64,000 bases of DNA from Paenibacillus sp. S150 (GTDB taxonomy: Bacteria > Bacillota > Bacilli > Paenibacillales > Paenibacillaceae). Shown one piece after another: positions 49,974-58,357 of this stretch. Positions within the stretch are counted from its first letter, which is position 1; each line of letters opens with the position of its first letter. The stretch lies in the NCBI RefSeq assembly GCF_019352175.1, contig NZ_JACBYI010000018.1, positions 1-64,000 on the forward strand. Reading direction: 5' to 3'. The position numbers and the translations under genes were made by a program. Under the pieces are notes generated by a model that was given only the letters and a program-made list of their open reading frames with translations, did not search any database and was not told the origin of the DNA.

Positions 49974-50240
49974 TTATATTGAGAGATAGGCCGCGCAGCT
50001 CCCGGGAAGATGGATGCTCAGCACAACATCATTACCGAGATTAAATTTGGATTTACGCACTGTCCGCACAAGAAGTGTGGTCTGGTCAAGCTCGTGTGCG
50101 GGCTTCACCTCCTGCATCGCTTTCCCATGCAGAACCATTTTCACCTCGCTGCCCTCTGCAGCTACTATGAAATGAATATTTTGCGTGTCCGCAATCATGC
50201 AGTCCGGCGGCGCCTTCCAGAGAAAAGTGCCGTACATCAT
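49974..50240 (-). CDS. Small soluble protein, unrecognised
   Basis: The 88-aa product starts at ATG 50240 (or 50237), five bases after AAGGA. It is rich in beta-forming residues ('IHFIVAAEGSEVKMVLHGKA', 'TTLLVRTVRKSKFNLG') and has no signal peptide. A competing frame starting at an ATG after GGGAGGAG near 50260 encodes a less protein-like sequence. It lies upstream of the cysK pair on the same strand. Family unknown. Confidence 0.5.
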   Translation of the reverse strand: MMYGTFLWKAPPDCMIADTQNIHFIVAAEGSEVKMVLHGKAMQEVKPAHELDQTTLLVRTVRKSKFNLGNDVVLSIHLPGSCAAYLSI

Positions 50241-50288
50241 TAATATCCTTATGCATATTCCGCTCCTCCCGCTCCCTAAAGCTGTCCG

Positions 50289-50732
50289 TCATGGCAGCAG
50301 TCCCGCAAGCCCTGCGGCAAACAGCCTGGCCTTTTCAAAATCGTTTTCGTCAGGATGGCCTTTTTTATCCATATTGAATCCAAACGGACTGAACTCACCC
50401 GAGCAGTTGAACTCTGCCACGATAGTGCAGCCCTTCCGCTCAAGCTGTTCGATGATCAGCTGCTTCTTTTTGAATTCTCCCGACCCGGAGGTACAAAAAA
50501 TAAAAACTTTCTTATCGCTGTCAGGCATTTTCCGGATAAATTTAAAGAGCTTGTTATGAAGCTTGGAGGCATAAATACCTGAACCAAAACCGATTAGATC
50601 ATAGCTTTCCAGTACCTCCGGCCGGATGTCCTCCACCTTCGCCAAATCTGCATTCATGGCCTGTGCCATCACCTTGGCCAGCTTTTCCGTGTTCTTTCTG
50701 TGAACCGATTTGTAGATAATCAATGTTTTCAT
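50289..50732 (-). CDS. Flavodoxin-family protein
   Basis: The 147-aa protein begins 'MKTLIIYKSVHRKNTEKLAK', the FMN phosphate loop of flavodoxins, and continues 'YDLIGFGSGIYASKLHNKL' and 'FIFCTSGSGEF'. It should carry electrons or reduce quinones. ATG 50732 follows GAGAGGTG. Its promoter region contains an inverted repeat built from the same GAATGAA arms as the TetR operator, so the neighbouring TetR protein probably represses it. Confidence 0.9.
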   Translation of the reverse strand: MKTLIIYKSVHRKNTEKLAKVMAQAMNADLAKVEDIRPEVLESYDLIGFGSGIYASKLHNKLFKFIRKMPDSDKKVFIFCTSGSGEFKKKQLIIEQLERKGCTIVAEFNCSGEFSPFGFNMDKKGHPDENDFEKARLFAAGLAGLLP

Positions 50733-50768
50733 AAGTGCACCTCTCTCTTCAAGTTATACTATATAATA

Positions 50769-50794
50769 TGAATGAACATTTAAAAATTCATTCA
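50769..50794. promoter_or_regulatory. TetR-type operator before the flavodoxin gene
   Basis: TGAATGAA and its complement TTCATTCA are separated by 10 bp at 50769-50794. The arms match those of the 51482-51505 palindrome. Confidence 0.72.
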
Positions 50795-50875
50795 TTTTTA
50801 GAAAAAAATAATACGCATGAAGCTTTGGGCTATCCCATACGCATTCTCCGGTTTGGCACCATCATTCCGTTCCGT

Positions 50876-51460
50876 TTATTTCGGCACATCCGTCAGGCCC
50901 TTCATCACAAACTCCGCCATATAATCTAATATATGCGGAAAATGCCGAATACCAATCTCCTCTTTATGGATATCGATATAAGGAATGGAGCTGAGCAGCG
51001 CGAGTATCAAATCATCATCCAGATCTGCCCTCACCTTGCCTTCAGCCTTCCATTTCTGAATCAGCTGGGTGGTTCCGCTGTTCATGAATTCATCAATGCT
51101 CTGGATGCCGCCCTTTTCATAAAAATCCTTCTCCAGCTTGGTGAACAGCTCGCGGTTGTACCATTCCTTCAATATCGGATTTGAAATCATCCCGCTGTAA
51201 TTCAGCGCCATAACTTCCTTAAGCAACTTCACAGGCTCATCGTCCGGATTCACTGTCTCCATGATGCTCTGCTTCAGCTTCTCGTTCTCCTTCAAATAAA
51301 TCTCTATGAAAAGCTGCTCTTTCGAGGCGTAATAATTGTAAAAGGTGCCCACGGCGACCCCGGCCAGCTTCGTAATGCCGGAAACATTGGTGTCCTTGAA
51401 GCCCTTGGAGCTGAACAGCTCTTTTCCGCGGTTGAAAATTTCCGTTTTCTTGTCTTCCAT
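50876..51460 (-). CDS. TetR/AcrR-family transcriptional regulator
   Basis: The 194-aa protein has the TetR helix-turn-helix at about residues 8-55 ('FSSKGFKDTNVSGITKLAGV', 'VGTFYNYYASKEQLF') and a helical ligand domain. ATG 51460 follows GGAGGTTT. A perfect palindrome with 11-bp arms is 22 nt upstream of its start and a similar repeat lies before the flavodoxin gene on the same strand, so it likely represses both. The inducer is unknown; a quinone or similar oxidant fits the target. Confidence 0.92.
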   Translation of the reverse strand: MEDKKTEIFNRGKELFSSKGFKDTNVSGITKLAGVAVGTFYNYYASKEQLFIEIYLKENEKLKQSIMETVNPDDEPVKLLKEVMALNYSGMISNPILKEWYNRELFTKLEKDFYEKGGIQSIDEFMNSGTTQLIQKWKAEGKVRADLDDDLILALLSSIPYIDIHKEEIGIRHFPHILDYMAEFVMKGLTDVPK

Positions 51461-51481
51461 CGACTAAACCTCCGAATTCAT

Positions 51482-51505
51482 GAATGAATATAAATATATT
51501 CATTC
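51482..51505. promoter_or_regulatory. TetR autoregulatory operator
   Basis: Perfect 24-bp inverted repeat with 11-bp arms GAATGAATATA and a 2-bp AA centre, ending 22 nt before the TetR gene. TATATT within it could also act as the -10. Confidence 0.85.
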
Positions 51506-51680
51506 TAATTGTAGCACAGCACTTTCCTGCTATCAAGCTGAGCACCGCTCGTGCCGAAATGAAGATACTTGTACTTTCATTTCGGCAGTCAGCACGCTCC
51601 GGGCGAAATCAGAGGCACTTTTATCCTTGATTCCGACACTCGGCACCCAGATTCCATGCATCACTTCCTGTTCAATCAGC

Positions 51681-51714
51681 AAAAACCGCCTCTTCATAAA
51701 TTGAAGAGACGGTT
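51681..51714 (-). terminator. Terminator of the GH87 gene
   Basis: On the minus strand AACCGTCTCTTC / GAAGAGGCGGTT with a 7-nt loop, followed by TTTTT, about 80 nt after the stop codon. Confidence 0.88.
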
Positions 51715-51791
51715 CCGTCCGGTAAAGACGGGGCTGCAAATCAGGGGGCGTCGCATCCAAGCAAGCCAAAGGCCGCCGCCTGAAAACCGGA

Positions 51792-54700
51792 TTACGGATT
51801 AACGGTGATTGTGAACGTGGACGTGGTATTTTTAATCGGCGTCACTGTGTCCGTAATCTTCAGATTGTTGAAGACCACCGAGCCTACAGCCGGGCCCTGG
51901 CCGGCTTCAGCCGATTCGTTGGCCCAGATGCCGACACCGGACTTGGCGTCAAAAGCGTCTCCGCTCTTTTGCGCGCCGGAAATCGTAATGTTCGTGAAGA
52001 TGGTATCGGCAACCGGGAACTGCGGTGAAGAGCCGACATAGTTGGTCTGGAACATGATGCCGTGGTAAGTCGGATCAACAATGTCCACATCGCTGACGCG
52101 GATGCCCTGGAAGACCTTCGAAGCCGAGAACACCCAGATGGCCGGAAAGGTCTGGGAGCCCCAGAAATGGCCGCCTGCCCGGACAATCGAAATATTCTGG
52201 AGGTTCGTTGTCGGCGAAGCGCCAAAGCCGTTCATCGGATACCCGAAATCCAGCGAGCTGATCGTAATCCCGGAATAGCAGAGCGTGTCGGCAATGTAAA
52301 TGTTGCGGAAGGTGTTGGCATAGCCGCCATAGACCGCCACTCCGGCTGCGCGCCAGGTCAGGATCGAAGTCAGGTTCTCATACACATTGTCCTTCATATC
52401 CGAGCCGCCGGAATCGATTGCCGAGAACAGTGCAAAGCTGTCGTCGCCGGTGGCCCGGGCTTCGTTGTTGGAAACCAGGTTGTTCGTGCTGCCGTTGGTC
52501 ATGTTGATGCCGTCGGCGAAGGTGTTGCGGATGCGCGAGTTTTTGATCACCATGTAGTCGGTATTCGCGCCCCAGTACATGCACACCTGATGTTCGGTCC
52601 AGATGTTGTCAATGGTGATGTTCGCCACATTGGAGAAGTCGAACACCTTGCCGGGACCGTCAATCCGTGAGGTATAGTTGCCGAAATAGGCAAAGTTCGC
52701 AAAGGTTGATCCGTTCGCGGAAGCTTCGGCGCGGAAGCCGATATCGGTGTTGTCCTGGCTTTCAGGAGCCACAAACCGGGTATACCAGGGTCCGGCGCCG
52801 ATTACCTTTACCGGCTTGCCGTATACCTGGAATTTGCTCGCAGTCTGATAGGTTCCGGCAGGAAGATATACCCCTACAAGGCTGCCGGTGGTATCCATAC
52901 GGACTTTATCGAGCGCATTTTGCACATCCTGATGCGTAAATCCGGACGGAACGGTGTATTTGGCCGGGTCCGGGTTGGCGATCGGCGACACCTGCTCCAG
53001 GCTGATGAAGTCAATTGCGTACTGCGAGGTATTCGCGGCATCCTTTTGCAGGCGGATCGTGCTTCCGGCCGGAATGGTGCTGTCGAACATCATGTTGGCT
53101 TCATCATAGATGTGGCGCGGCGAGCCGGCGCTTGGCGAATTGCCCGGACTGGTTTCCGAGCCATACAGCCAGGCGTATTTGGAGGTCAGGCTGATGGCCT
53201 TCGTGAACACTCCGTTGACATACACGTTCAGCGTGGCATTGGTTCCGCCTCCGCTGGCCGAATCCGGGATGGAAAAGCGCGTAACGAGCGTATTGGTGCT
53301 GGCTTTGGTGGTGAATTCCACATAGCTGCCCGTCGAGTTCAGCGTGACGGCTCTTCTGCCCGAGGCTTCGCCGGCCAGATCGCCGATATTGCGGTTCGGC
53401 GCAAGCTTGACGGCTCCGCCGCCGACCACTCCATCCTCTGCTTCGTACATGTCGTAAGGCATGTTGGCCCCCCGCCCGATATGCAGCGGCTGGGTCTGGA
53501 TGTTGTTGGCCCGTTTTACCTCAAGCTCATTGGCATCTGCGGCAATTTCACTCTTCACCGTGTATTTGCCGTTCACTGCATTCCAGGTGCCGAGTGTAAC
53601 CGGTGCGGTCGTGGCACCGCTGGCAATGACGCCGCTGTAAACGCCGGTCAGCGTTTTGACCACGGCATTTGTTGCGGCATCAATTACCGTCAGTGTAAGG
53701 TTATGCGCCCCGCCGGCTGAAGCGGCCGTTCCCTGGTTTTTAATGGCTATGGAGAAGGTTACGGTATTGCCTCCCGCCGGATTGCCCGGCGTCCAGCTTA
53801 CCGGGGAAGCGATCAGATCGGAGCTGGATACCGGATTTACTGTAAGGGAAGACGGATTCGTATAGCTGTTATTCCCCTCATTCAGCTCGATGACCAGGTT
53901 GCTCTCATCAACCTTGGCGCTCAGCGCATAGGCCCCTGCATCCCTGGCCCCGATGTTCAGTGACACATTGCTTGCGGCTCCTGCAGCCAGAGCGCCGACA
54001 GGCGCTGTTCCCGCCAGGGTTGTGCCCAGGTAGAAGCCCACATTCGTCGCGGCGGAGGCGGAGGTTCCTGCGTTTTTAACTGCTGCGGTTAAGGTTATGG
54101 CATCTGTCTCGACCGGAGCCGCCGGTGACCAGGACATTGCTGTTATTGTCAGATCCGGATTGGCTGCCGGTGTGCCGATAATCTGGAATTCAGCCACCTG
54201 TCCGGCGCTTGAACCCGAATTGGCGGTGATTTTCAGCTGAAGCTCGCTTACAGTGGCTGTGACCGGAATGGTCACGGAATTGCCGCTGGCCGGATTAAAA
54301 GTATAGCTGGCTGCCGGAACCAGACTGGTGAATGCCGAGGTTGCCTGATTATGTCCCAGCACTTCGATTGTTTGGGTACGGGTAGCCCAGGCGGAAGCCG
54401 GGTTCAGCTTCACTACGACCGAGGTCACGCTGGCATTGGCGCCGAGATTGACGCTCAGCGTATTCGGATAGCTGCCGCCCGCCCCTTCCCAGTAGGTGGT
54501 CACATCGCCGTCGTTGGCGTTGGCCGGCACGAACGTGTAGATGGAGGAAGAAGCGTTAATGCTTTTGCCGATTGCCAGATTGGACCCGGGTCCTGTGCTT
54601 GGTGTGGCTGTAGGAGAGGCGGAGGGCGCAGGTGTAGCAGTAGGAGCAGCTGTTGGCGTTGCCGTAGGTGCCGGTGTAGAGGTTGGTGCTGCCGTTGGCG

Positions 54701-55634
54701 TTGCTGTCGGCGCAGCACCCGGCGTAAGGGTCAGATTGTCCAGATTTACATTGCCGGAATCTGTGGCATCATACTTGTAGGCAATTGTGTTGGAGCCGGA
54801 CAGCAAGCTGAGTGTTTCGGTTTTGGTTGACCAGTTGTCCCAGTTGGCCAGATTGGCGAACGAGGTTTGCTTGATCTTCGTGCCGTTGACGTACACACTT
54901 AGCGTCTTGGTGCTGCCCGAGGCATTGGCGTATCTCAGCGCGGCATCGTAGCTGCCTGCAGAAGCGGCGGTCACCGTAAAGGTTGTGGCTGCTCCCTGTG
55001 CGAGATATCCGTCGACAAAAGCCGAGCCGGTGTAGCCGCTGTGGTCGGTGTTGGTTTTGGCTCCGCCCGATAATGCGGCTGACTCCGCTTCATAAATCCC
55101 GCCGGGAGCTGTTGTTGAGCCGTAAACCTCCAATTCTGACAGCTGTGCCGCCGGCCAGCCTGTATTCGCCGTGAAATTCACTCTGATGTAGCGGGCTGTG
55201 GCAGCCGTGAAATTGATAGTTACCGTGTTAGAGCCGGAAGGACTAAAGGTGTAGCCGGCGGAGGCCGCCAGATTGCTGTAAGAGGCATCATTGGTGCTGC
55301 CTTGAACCGACAGCGTTTGTGTTCTTGCCTCCCAGGAGGCCGGCAGCTTCAGCACAACTTGATTAACACTGCTGCTTGCCCCCAGATCCACCCTGATCCA
55401 CTGGGGAAAAGCATTGCCGGAGCTCTCCCAGTACGTTGCCTGGCTGCTGTCATTCGCATTGGACGCGACGTACACATCTCCGACCGAGCTTGCCGTAATT
55501 GCCTTGCCTGCCGCCAGATTTCCCGCCGCCGAGCTGACCGCCGGGAACAGCGTGAGCTGGCCTGCGAACAGCACAGCGATCAGGCAGCAGGTGAGAAATG
55601 TTTTTGCAGCAGATGCTCTATTTCCTGTGAACAT
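51792..55634 (-). CDS. Secreted multidomain GH87 alpha-1,3-glucanase (mycodextranase type)
   Basis: The 1280-aa protein has a signal peptide (about 1-37, ending SSAAG), a discoidin domain (40-175), a CBM6/35-like domain (180-305), a Thr-Pro-Ala linker (305-350), a second discoidin domain (351-490), two CARDB beta-sandwich domains (490-605, 605-724) and a right-handed beta-helix catalytic domain (724-1280). Asp1041 ('FADGIN') and Asp1064-Asp1065 ('TGDDSFALF') match the catalytic aspartates of Paenibacillus/Bacillus alpha-1,3-glucanases in spacing (23 and 24). It should degrade alpha-1,3-glucan of fungal walls or dental-type mutan. ATG 55634 follows AGGAGG. Confidence 0.92.
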   Translation of the reverse strand: MFTGNRASAAKTFLTCCLIAVLFAGQLTLFPAVSSAAGNLAAGKAITASSVGDVYVASNANDSSQATYWESSGNAFPQWIRVDLGASSSVNQVVLKLPASWEARTQTLSVQGSTNDASYSNLAASAGYTFSPSGSNTVTINFTAATARYIRVNFTANTGWPAAQLSELEVYGSTTAPGGIYEAESAALSGGAKTNTDHSGYTGSAFVDGYLAQGAATTFTVTAASAGSYDAALRYANASGSTKTLSVYVNGTKIKQTSFANLANWDNWSTKTETLSLLSGSNTIAYKYDATDSGNVNLDNLTLTPGAAPTATPTAAPTSTPAPTATPTAAPTATPAPSASPTATPSTGPGSNLAIGKSINASSSIYTFVPANANDGDVTTYWEGAGGSYPNTLSVNLGANASVTSVVVKLNPASAWATRTQTIEVLGHNQATSAFTSLVPAASYTFNPASGNSVTIPVTATVSELQLKITANSGSSAGQVAEFQIIGTPAANPDLTITAMSWSPAAPVETDAITLTAAVKNAGTSASAATNVGFYLGTTLAGTAPVGALAAGAASNVSLNIGARDAGAYALSAKVDESNLVIELNEGNNSYTNPSSLTVNPVSSSDLIASPVSWTPGNPAGGNTVTFSIAIKNQGTAASAGGAHNLTLTVIDAATNAVVKTLTGVYSGVIASGATTAPVTLGTWNAVNGKYTVKSEIAADANELEVKRANNIQTQPLHIGRGANMPYDMYEAEDGVVGGGAVKLAPNRNIGDLAGEASGRRAVTLNSTGSYVEFTTKASTNTLVTRFSIPDSASGGGTNATLNVYVNGVFTKAISLTSKYAWLYGSETSPGNSPSAGSPRHIYDEANMMFDSTIPAGSTIRLQKDAANTSQYAIDFISLEQVSPIANPDPAKYTVPSGFTHQDVQNALDKVRMDTTGSLVGVYLPAGTYQTASKFQVYGKPVKVIGAGPWYTRFVAPESQDNTDIGFRAEASANGSTFANFAYFGNYTSRIDGPGKVFDFSNVANITIDNIWTEHQVCMYWGANTDYMVIKNSRIRNTFADGINMTNGSTNNLVSNNEARATGDDSFALFSAIDSGGSDMKDNVYENLTSILTWRAAGVAVYGGYANTFRNIYIADTLCYSGITISSLDFGYPMNGFGASPTTNLQNISIVRAGGHFWGSQTFPAIWVFSASKVFQGIRVSDVDIVDPTYHGIMFQTNYVGSSPQFPVADTIFTNITISGAQKSGDAFDAKSGVGIWANESAEAGQGPAVGSVVFNNLKITDTVTPIKNTTSTFTITVNP

Positions 55635-56095
55635 GGACAACCACCTCCTATAATTGTTTGGAGCCGCTTTAAGTATGCGCTTTCAAAATAATCCCTTCGG
55701 CACACCCTCCTCCGGAATTTTGTTCTTCCCTCCTCTGCTGTGGCTTTTCTGCTAATTAGCCTGTTCTCCCGTCTCTAAAATGCGCAAAAAAAGAACGATC
55801 CCCTTGCGTAATCCTGCAGAACAACAGGCCGCAATCGCAAGATGCACGGACCGAACCCGGGGACTTCCCTGTGAACTAACTAATTATGGTAATAATATAA
55901 GATATCGCTAGGTTTTGATCGAGGGCCGATTCTATGAATTGTATGTGCAATATTACGCTTTGCGGTTTTTTTTGCAGTGCTTTTGCAGCGTCCGGCAGCA
56001 CAGGGTTTATACAGGTGTTTCCTATGGCGCGATACAGCAAAAACAGGCCCTGCCGATGGCGGATCACCGGATTCAGGGCCATTCGGGGTGGGAAT
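55635..56095. other. Gene-free upstream region of the GH87 gene
   Basis: No convincing gene in 460 bases. An AT-rich patch near 55876-55905 ('ttatggtaataatataagat') could hold a promoter for the GH87 gene, giving a leader of over 200 nt; I could not fit a good -35. No operator palindrome stood out. Confidence 0.4.
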
Positions 56096-56977
56096 TCAAC
56101 CGTGGGTGCCGGGCCATCCATTACCCTCCTGCAATCCCAGCAGCTCACGGAGTTCGGCAAAGGTACTGGCGACAGCCGCAGGCTTATCTCCTGTCCCCGG
56201 CTTATCCTGCAAAGGGTTGAACCAAATCGCCTGCCAGCCTGCCGCGCTTGCTCCGGCTATATCCTTGGACCATGAGTCTCCAATGTAAAGAGATTCCTCA
56301 GCCTTCGTTCCTGTACATTCATTTGCTAAACGGAAAATACGCGGGTCCGGCTTCATGAAGCCCGCCTTACCCGAAATAACCGTCCGTTCCTCCGGGACAT
56401 AGCGGCTCAGTCCGAGGGTCTGCAGCTTGCTCCGTTGATGCTCCTCATTGCCGTTCGTAATAATGCCGACAATTATTCCGCATCCGATAAGGCTTGCCAG
56501 CAGTTCACCGGCCCCTTCATTAATACGCATCTCACCCTGAAGGCGGGTATATTCCTTCTGAATTTGCGCTCCCTGCTCACAGCTTGCCTGCACGCCAAAG
56601 TCGGCCAAGCCCCGTATGAAGCGCTCTTCCCTCATCTGCGCCGCCCGTTCCCCTTGCGGTGAAGCCTGCAGCAGATTTCCCTCTGCCGACAATTTCTCGC
56701 TGTAGTAACCGATCCGGCGGTAGGCGTCGCGGAATGCAAACCCCTCAGGAAATGCCAGCACCGCCCGCAGCGCATTGCAGGTTAAGTCAAACTGGCTGTA
56801 CAGGGTGTCATCCACATCGAAAAAAATACTGCGGATGCCCTCGCGATCCAGCAGATTTCCCGCAACCGCAGGATCAGCTCCGGCCGCATCCAGCGGCATT
56901 TGATGATGTGTGTTCAAGCCAAAGCCGGGCTTGCGGGGATAATCCCCCTTTGCCGTCTGCAATCTCCACGCTTCCAT
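56096..56977 (-). CDS. HAD-superfamily hydrolase
   Basis: The 293-aa protein has the four HAD motifs: 'SIFFDVDDTLYSQFD' (nucleophile Asp, near residue 54), 'VGIITNGNEEHQRSK' (Thr), 'SGKAGFMKPDPRIF' (Lys) and 'YIGDSWSKDIAGASAAG' (Asp). A C1 cap lies between motifs I and II, as in the YjjG/YsaA phosphatase group. Residues 1-45 are an extra, poorly conserved lead; the ATG at 56977 has AGGAGG upstream. It is probably a cytosolic sugar- or nucleotide-phosphate phosphatase. Confidence 0.9.
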   Translation of the reverse strand: MEAWRLQTAKGDYPRKPGFGLNTHHQMPLDAAGADPAVAGNLLDREGIRSIFFDVDDTLYSQFDLTCNALRAVLAFPEGFAFRDAYRRIGYYSEKLSAEGNLLQASPQGERAAQMREERFIRGLADFGVQASCEQGAQIQKEYTRLQGEMRINEGAGELLASLIGCGIIVGIITNGNEEHQRSKLQTLGLSRYVPEERTVISGKAGFMKPDPRIFRLANECTGTKAEESLYIGDSWSKDIAGASAAGWQAIWFNPLQDKPGTGDKPAAVASTFAELRELLGLQEGNGWPGTHG

Positions 56978-57144
56978 GCTTCATTCCTCCTGTGTCCTCT
57001 CTATGATGGACCCGCCCATCTCTTAATCTATTCCGGCAGTTCATGAATCATTATTTCACGGAAACACGCCAGTCTGCAATCCTTGGGCCCCAGACAGAAA
57101 CAATAGGATGCTTCATCAAGTGAAGCATAATCCTTATACTTCAA

Positions 57145-57242
57145 CAAGCAGAAACGGCCGCCGTCCTTATATAAGGGACGGGGCGTTTCAGCGAGAAATA
57201 GAAGGATAATTTAGTGTGCAGAGCATATAAATTATATTTCAA
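57145..57242 (+). repeat. REP-like element before LR copy E
   Basis: Head GAAACGGCCGCCGTCC with inner stem, linker 'gaaatagaaggataatttag', tail 'gagcatataaattatatttc'. Confidence 0.85.
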
Positions 57243-57980
57243 GTGGAAACGGCTACGCCGTCCTTGACCGGGCAGCGCAGCTGTTTGCATTTCAGGTGTA
57301 AGGCTGGCCGCGGTTCCCTGGCTCTCCGGTTCCCCTGGCCGGCTGAAGCTCTTCCTCCCCGATCCCTCCAGACCTTCCTGCTGAGACCCGGCGGCTACGC
57401 CCAAGTGGAAAAAGGAAACTTAATCCCCACATTCCCTTTCTCGCTTGCGTTAGCGGGAAAAAGGAGACCTAATTGATCCTCTCCCTTACAGAGGAAAACG
57501 CCTGCATTAAGATGAATTTGAACCTTTAATCCAAAGGGCAGCCAGTTTAGTGGTAAAAAGGATAACTAAGGTAACGCATTCGGATTCCGGATCATCCCTA
57601 GTGGGAAAAAGTACAACTAATCCGGCTGAAATCAGCTATTTGGAGGGAGCGTGCCTCTATTAAGTGTACAAAATCCCACTAAAACCCGTTAAATCCAAAA
57701 TTCCAGCCCATTAGTGTTACTTTTTACACTTCGCTTCCGTTCCCTATGAATCTCCTTGCGTTCCATCAGCGTTCCATCAGCGTTCCATCAGCGTTCCACC
57801 AGCGTTCCATCAGCGTTCCACCAACGTTCCATCAGCGTTCCACCAGCGTTCCATCAGCGTTCCATCAGCGTTCCATCAGCGTTCCATCAGCGTTCCATCA
57901 GCGTTCCATCAGCGTTCCATCAGCGTTCCACCAGCGTTCCATCAGCGTTTTCAGGTACGCTGGTTCCATTCATATACATT
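57243..57980 (+). repeat. LR element, copy E, rearranged
   Basis: Starts with the LR head, but about 95 bp after position 57307 are replaced by unrelated sequence; LR similarity resumes near 57400 and continues to 57757. There an 11-bp tandem expansion interrupts it and the right half of LR is missing. Confidence 0.8.
57758..57944 (+). repeat. 11-bp tandem repeat, 17 copies, inside LR copy E
   Basis: GCGTTCCATCA (or GCGTTCCACCA) is repeated without gap. Other LR copies carry one such unit ('gcgttccatcagc'), so this is a local expansion of pre-existing LR sequence. The 11-bp period makes all three frames encode a similar SVPSAFHQRSI-type string; I regard this as non-coding. Confidence 0.93.
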
Positions 57981-58357
57981 AAATTACCTTTTTGGCTCAA
58001 AGCCAAAATCAGCGGTTGACGATGTGAATGAAGTCCGCTGCGGGTCCAGAGGGTTCCTCCGGCCGCTGTTATAGCCCGGTTTCCTGATTGGAATAAGATT
58101 ACTGCTTGAATTCAGATGGAGCCAGCTTTTTCCCACGATTCCTTTAAGACTTTTCCGTATTTCCGTCCGTATAAATGTACTAATTCTTACGAATTCCACT
58201 TTACTCCATTCCACTTCACGCCCCTGCCCCGGTAGCGGCCTCGGTTGGACCCGCTCTATTCCCGCTTCCTCCTGCAAAACATAGAACCCTTGAACTCCGC
58301 ACGGCTCAGCAGACTCCGCACAATTAGGGGGGGCTGACACAAATCTAATATTTGGCC
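57981..58357. other. Gene-free region downstream of the chemoreceptor gene
   Basis: A hairpin TTTTGGCT-caa-AGCCAAAA at 57990-58008 may be a terminator for the minus-strand chemoreceptor gene, although it is 350 nt away. The open frame across this region on the minus strand has no ribosome site and atypical composition. Confidence 0.45.

Noticed and set aside
57746..58019. Overlapping frames rich in SVPSAFHQRSI
   Set aside because: They are translations of an 11-bp satellite in three frames.
57984..58340. 118-codon minus-strand frame downstream of the chemoreceptor gene
   Set aside because: No ribosome site, no recognisable domain and composition unlike neighbouring genes.
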